Shown here in pieces: positions 12,246 through 18,200 of a stretch of 24,707 nt of DNA; the first letter of the stretch is position 1; each line of letters opens with the position of its first letter. Position numbers and translations under genes: made by a program. Source of the DNA: Plakobranchus ocellatus (lineage: Eukaryota; Mollusca; Gastropoda; Plakobranchidae). The stretch spans positions 692,531 through 717,237 of the forward strand of contig BLXT01005114.1 of assembly GCA_019648995.1 (NCBI GenBank), given 5' to 3'. Below the pieces are notes generated by a model. That model was not told the DNA's origin. It made no database searches and saw only the letters and a program-made list of their open reading frames with translations.

Positions 12246-15200
12246 TGTTTCTTTGAGTCTGTAATATTTGTCTGTGCTTTCCTCTAATCACTGAAATTAC
12301 CTTTTCAGGTCGCAGTGGACCGGGAGATCGTGGTGGTGATGGAGGCTACGGTGCTGGCCGTGACATGGAGGTGCAACAAGACACTATCTTTGTGTCCAAC
12401 ATGGGATCAGATGTCACAGAGCAGCTGCTTGTGGAGCATTTCGGCCAGATTGGTGTCATCAAGGTTAGTCTTGAAAGTCGATAAATGATGCTTGAAAATA
12501 TTTTTATTCATTGCCTAGACTTATATTTATACATTGTATGATCAGTATGCCATAGTCCCAAATTTCACATGACAAAAGCAAGCAAAGTAACAGGCCTGCT
12601 TATAAAATTGACGAAATCTAGGCAACAGTAGAGGACCAAAATGTATTTGTTCTTTTATTGCCCAGAAAGTAAAGTTCATTTACCAAAATATATTTATCTT
12701 GGTCATTTTGAAGATGACTGTTTTGTGCAGGTGTTTTTGTTAATCATCTGAATAGCTGAAATGTGGCTTCTATAGAATTGTACATATTCTTCAAAATCTC
12801 TACATATTATCAGTAAATAGTTTTAATTTTCAGCAGCCACTTGTAGTTCAGCTGAAATTATCCATACTACTTGCTGTGAAAATGTAGTAGTGAATGCCTA
12901 ATTTTTAATTATTTCATGTTGTTTTTTTAGGACAAAAAAAGCGATGTGAGAAATTTGGAGCATGCATAATGAAAAATAAAATATATCAAATTTGCAGCAA
13001 ATGATGATAATGAGGTCCGTGTTTCAGACTCTTAGTGAAGTTATTTTACCTCCTGATGTTGCAAATTTATAAAATTCTTTTTAGTTTTTGCTTTATTAAC
13101 TAGACATTGTTAGTGTTTGCAATGGTTATTGATGGCATTGCCTGCCAAGACTCTTGCCATATCAATTTTGATGTTCACATTTAAATTAAAGGAACAACCC
13201 AAAATTCTCTGGTTATATGCAATAGTACGTAGAGTGATTTTTTTTTTTTGCTAGAAGGGTTCCACTTTCACTTATAGTTTAAAAAGTCATATAGAGGAAT
13301 GAGTCTTAAGCTTGAGACCTGCCTTACTATATTTTCGTTGAGTGTAATTCAAGTAAAAATCTTTGTTAAGGCTTTCTCACACAAAATCAAGTCTACATCG
13401 CTTTGATTAATCTCAATGTCTGTGTAAATGGTATAATTTTAGGGGCATGTAACTTTTCTTTTAATACCAGAGATGGATATGAAAAAAAAAAGAGTAAATG
13501 CACAATTTCCATATTGAATGCATCAATAGGCAACTGTCTGTTCAAAAGAAAGGATTTTCAAGTTGTATTTTTTATTCACCTATTTCAGAACACTTAAAAA
13601 AAAAAAAAACAGCGCAAAGCAGGAAAATTAACTTTTATTTTTAGAGATATATAAGCTTTTCAAATCTGTGTGAAAAATTAGTTATTGACTGGTATTGCTT
13701 TACATAGAGCAAGTGTGTTAAAAAAAAGCTTAAATGAGGCCAGATGACCTTTAAATTTAAATCCTTAGTTACTTTAACACATGGATTTTGGCAACATATG
13801 AGGAAAATCAGGTCCGTGTTTCAGACTCTAAATGAAGCCAATTTACCTTCTGATGTTGCTTTAATTGTAGGATGCAACGATTTTTACTCACTCAAAAGAT
13901 ATTGGGTGTGATATTACACCTAGAGAAAGGAATCCACATTTATGATGATTTAGAAAAGTGGGGACAAGCACACCTTTACCCTCTGTCCTTTTCGTGTGCT
14001 TAAATTTCTCATCATGGTTTATTAACGATGTAGGCCAAGGCATCTCTATTTATAGGTGTACTTGACTCGAGGACAATTTCATAAATTTTACTTCTTTGCA
14101 AAGGAAGCAAGAATAATCATTAATCTATTTAAAATAAATCTTAAATGAGAAAGGAGTTGATTTTTGAAGTGTATTTTTAATATATAAAAACTGCCTTCAT
14201 GACTTTTTATTCATAAAAGCCATTACTTATAGTTTTATACATTTTTAATTCTAAACTGGTGTTACAATTCAGTCCCATTTTCCTTTCTTGTAATCTGTAA
14301 ATTGTTACAACATTCACAATGCTTTGTCAGGTGTTTTGTGGTGTTTAAATGAAAAAAAAAATAATAGAAAGGACAATTGGTGTCCCTGAAAACATATTTT
14401 TGAGGTTGGCAGGTCTGACAATGGGTTTCGCTCATGGAACCGAGTTAATGTTATAAACTCACAATTGAAAAAAAAAAAAATGATAAAGAGTTCGCTCTCA
14501 AAACAAAAAAGCTTATGCTATAAAACATGCAACACATGATGAGAACCAGGTCCGTGTTTCAGACCCTAAGTGAAGGAAATATACCTCCTGATGTTGCAAG
14601 TGTGAAAGGCATGTAACTGGAAAAGAATTACTCCATGCATAGTTTAATTTCTGAAATATAATTATATTTATTCTAATTATTAATTGTACTGGTAACATTG
14701 TTTAGTTCTGTTAAAAAATGTTTATGAATTCCTTATTCCAACATGAATCAAATCTCGTTTAAGGAAAAACAAAAGCTTTCATGAGAAGTATGCCTTTCAA
14801 AATAATAACCCTTCAATTTTTTTCTCTTTACAATAGACTGACAAAAGAACACATACTCCCAAAGTATGGATCTATAAAGATAAAATGACAAATCTACCTA
14901 AAGGTGAAGCCACAGTCACTTTTGATGATCCTGAAACTGCAAAAGCTGCTATTAGTTGGTTTGATGGTAAGATCCATTTGTTATAAATTCTAATGGTTTA
15001 TTTTTTTTTTTTTTTTTATTTTGTGAAAGCTACACAAACACCAACCTAAACTTTACATCGCAAAGTGAATATGCTTAACTTAGTCAAGTGGTGCCATTTA
15101 TTGCCTTCTTGCACAATATTATTTTTAGTTTTTTTTCTGAACTTGAATAGTGACGCTAGCCACTACTAACTGTTGCCCTGTCAAGGCTACTCAGGTGTTT

Positions 15201-18200
15201 CTATTAGATCTATATGAAAAACTCAAACTCAGCTATACAAATTTAGATTTATCATTGCACAAATTGATTTGTCTATTTTGATTGCTTATTCACTCTAAAG
15301 TTTTTCCATAATGTCTGATCAGATTTTTAAGCTTTGAGGTTAGATCTACCATTGCTTGCTAGGCCGACTAGTTCCATTTTCGATACTACTGTTGAAGTGC
15401 ATCGGTTAAAGCAATAAAAAATTGACCCTGTGCTCTAATACATGTTTCTAAATATAGCCTAGGGTATCTCGTGTTGAATTACAATGGGCCCCGATTTTTT
15501 TAAAAAGCTGTTTTCGAAAAGATGAGCTAAATCGCTGGAATGTCGAGTTAAAGTTTAAACAGAAAAATGTAGTAATGTCTAACTCGCCCAGGGCCCAGAA
15601 ACCAGGTGATGGCCGGTAGTGACTTTGCATGGCAACAAGGCAATTGAGAATGATTCTCATTTACCATCATTATAACCTATATCATTGTCATTTTAGTATT
15701 CGAAACAAAACTTCTTGTACATCAATTTTTGACAGCCATTTTAAAAATTCAGTTTTCCCCAGCTTGTGTTTTGTGTTTTAATTTAAATATTTGCAAACTG
15801 ATCTGTTGCTTCTAAGACTGGCATAGAGTTCATTAAAAAAAAATCTTATTTTTTTTTATCCTTCTTTTCCATAGGAAATGATTTTAATGGGTGCAAAATC
15901 AAAGTAGAACTCGCTCAAAGGCAGAGAAGTGCATTTTCAAGAGGTGGAGGTCGTGGTGGTGGAGGTAGAGGTGAGTTAATGTCTTGTCAAAGGAAAGATT
16001 TTTACACATGTATATATCACAAATTTTAGCCACAAAATTAAAATAAAACGGTTCTAAATTTTTAAATTTACTCATTTTTTCCCTCCTACATACCCATCCA
16101 TAAAGAGGGAGAGTGTTAAAGCATGGCCCATGTTTTAAAATGTAAAAAATAAAACCCTTTTTATAATGGATTTTATAATAACCGCTGATCAGTGTAACAC
16201 ACAGCCCACAAAATTAGGTTATGAATTAACAGGGCTGGGAAATGTCCACCTAAAGGCTCATTGCAACCTTGTTGTCTGCTCAAGTAGACAGTTTTTTTTT
16301 TTTTAATAATATTTTTTTATTTATAATCATATTAAAAAGAGTTAAAGCTCAGGTGGTCGCAGTAAAATTTGAGCCTTTTTTATGCTTGTCCATTCCGAGC
16401 ATAAAGCATAGTTAAAATGAATTTTCGAGAAATTTTTAAAATTTCAATTAATTAAAAAAAAAGGAAGGGTTCCAAATTCACCTTTGATGTGTGGTTAAGC
16501 TTAGCTCAACAAAGATGATACAGATGAAAAATTGTCCAAGGCCTTGGCTTGTGCTTTCTAATTTAAATTTTAGATTTTTGAGTTTGGTTATTGGTTGCAG
16601 AGTGTGTCCCTAAAGGCTGACTTAAGATCAGGTACCTTATACCTCTATTCAATAATAAAATTGAAATTTCGCTCATTTCCACCACTGCCTTTTCTTTTCT
16701 CAGGTGGCTTTGGACGAGGTGGAGATCGTGGTGGTGGTGGCGGTGGACGAGGTGGAGGTGGAGGCAAGTTTATTAGCTATATTGTTCATGTGTGTGTGGT
16801 TTTTTTTTTTTTTTTTGGTTCATTTAGAACCTATGAGCATTTACATTTTGTCATTTAGATATTTCTGAGAGTGAACTTTAAATCTAAGAAAAAATATCAG
16901 AGTGAATGAGTAAACACGTATAAGTTAACAGCCACACTTGCGTCGCAATATTTTTACTTGAGCAGGACTGATAATACTCTTAGGACAAGGACCACTGGCT
17001 CTGTCCTATGAGACAGAAGGCTTTATACATACAACAGTGCCATGTGCTCAGTGAAAAATGTAACCATCTCCTCTCTGATGAGAGGACGTAAAAACATACG
17101 TAAGGATGTCAAAAACATTTGTGATAGAAAAGCAATTTTTAAATGGTTTATTTTGCATGACATTTTGCGAACTTCCCAAACTTATGATTGTTATTTCTTT
17201 GTATCAGGATTTGGTGGTGAAAGAGAAGGAGACTGGACCTGTCCTGAGGAGTAAGTCACCTTAATTTATTTTTTTCTTATTCAAAAAAAAAAAAAGAGAT
17301 CTTATCAAGGCAAAATGGACCTAAGTTATATGTTTGAAATTCATTTCTTATTTTATTAGCAGATCCATTCATGAATCAAACGTAAAACCTATGTTCTTTG
17401 TGTATTAGTTGAAACATTTTCTAGACTTAATCTTATCACAGTTCTCTTCAGTTCTTTGCATAATAGTTGAAACATTTTTGGGCTTAATCTAATCACATAT
17501 TTTTTGTATGTAAAGATTCTGTATATTTTGTGAAGCATGATTTGGGTGCTATTATAAAAAGGAAAGAAATAATAAATCTGAATACATTTTTCCTTTTTGT
17601 AGGGAATGTGGTAATACAAATTTTGCTTGGAGGGACTCCTGTAACAGATGCCATGTGCCCCGCCCTGGAGGTGGAGGAGGTAAGGAAATACTCTGGTAAA
17701 ATATGAGGAAAAGGGTATACATTGAAATCTTTAATGTTGAAATTAATTTAAGCAGCTTTTTTCTTAGTGACCAAAGTATTATTATGGAAGCGTTTTGTCT
17801 TGAGAAGCATTAAGTATGGATAAAGCGCACAAGTATTTATACATGATCATGATTTATGCTGTGATAAAATTGAATAATTCGCTCTCATGTTGCACTAAAT
17901 AACTTATCTACTCAGTGTGAGAGGCACTTTGATTCTTGAATGGTTATTGAATAATAATGCTTGTAAATTTTATTTAAAAAGGAGTGTTTGTGGGAGTGCG
18001 ATATTTGTATACTTTTTTTTTCTACTTGAAAAGGCTTAAGAATTTGGCATTCTGAAATGTCTTGAACTATATATATTTTTTTCTCTGTAAACATCAGGTG
18101 GCAGAGGAAGGGGTCGTGGTGGTGACCGTGGTGGTGGTGGTTTTGGTCGAGGTGGTGGGGATAGATTTGGAGATCGAGGTGGCCGCGGTGGTGGTTTCAG

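Larger units (their letters stand above)
3598..12308 (+). other. FUS: Large intron (8.7 kb) before the RRM
   Basis: GT...AG intron that separates the RGG1 micro-exon from the RRM. Most of it (3598-6560, 8540-11220) is AT-rich sequence in which I recognise nothing. Identifiable pieces are listed separately: an inverted-repeat-flanked stretch at 6570-6941, a LINE fragment on the minus strand at 7352-7795, a nested hairpin at 8488-8535, two tandem duplications at 11283-11472 and 11935-12181, a poly(A) with an N gap, and long A tracts just before the acceptor. A hairpin TGCACTA/TAGTGCA lies at 10881-10898. Confidence 0.7.
12464..14836 (+). other. FUS: Intron (2.4 kb) splitting the RRM; snoRNA host
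   Basis: GT...AG, phase 0, after IGVIK of the RRM. It contains the three U18-like snoRNAs about 797 and 738 bases apart (C box to C box). The sequence between them is AT-rich with no detectable repeat of the flanks. A separate ATGATGA at 13942-13948 has no D box partner. Confidence 0.85.

Noticed and set aside
13942..13948. Extra ATGATGA in the snoRNA host intron
   Set aside because: No CTGA or closing stem within the next 100 bases, and it lacks the U18 guide.
17075..17082. CTGATGAG resembling a hammerhead ribozyme core
   Set aside because: No GAAA after a closing stem II and no matching cleavage-site stem; the following bases are AGGACGTAAAA.
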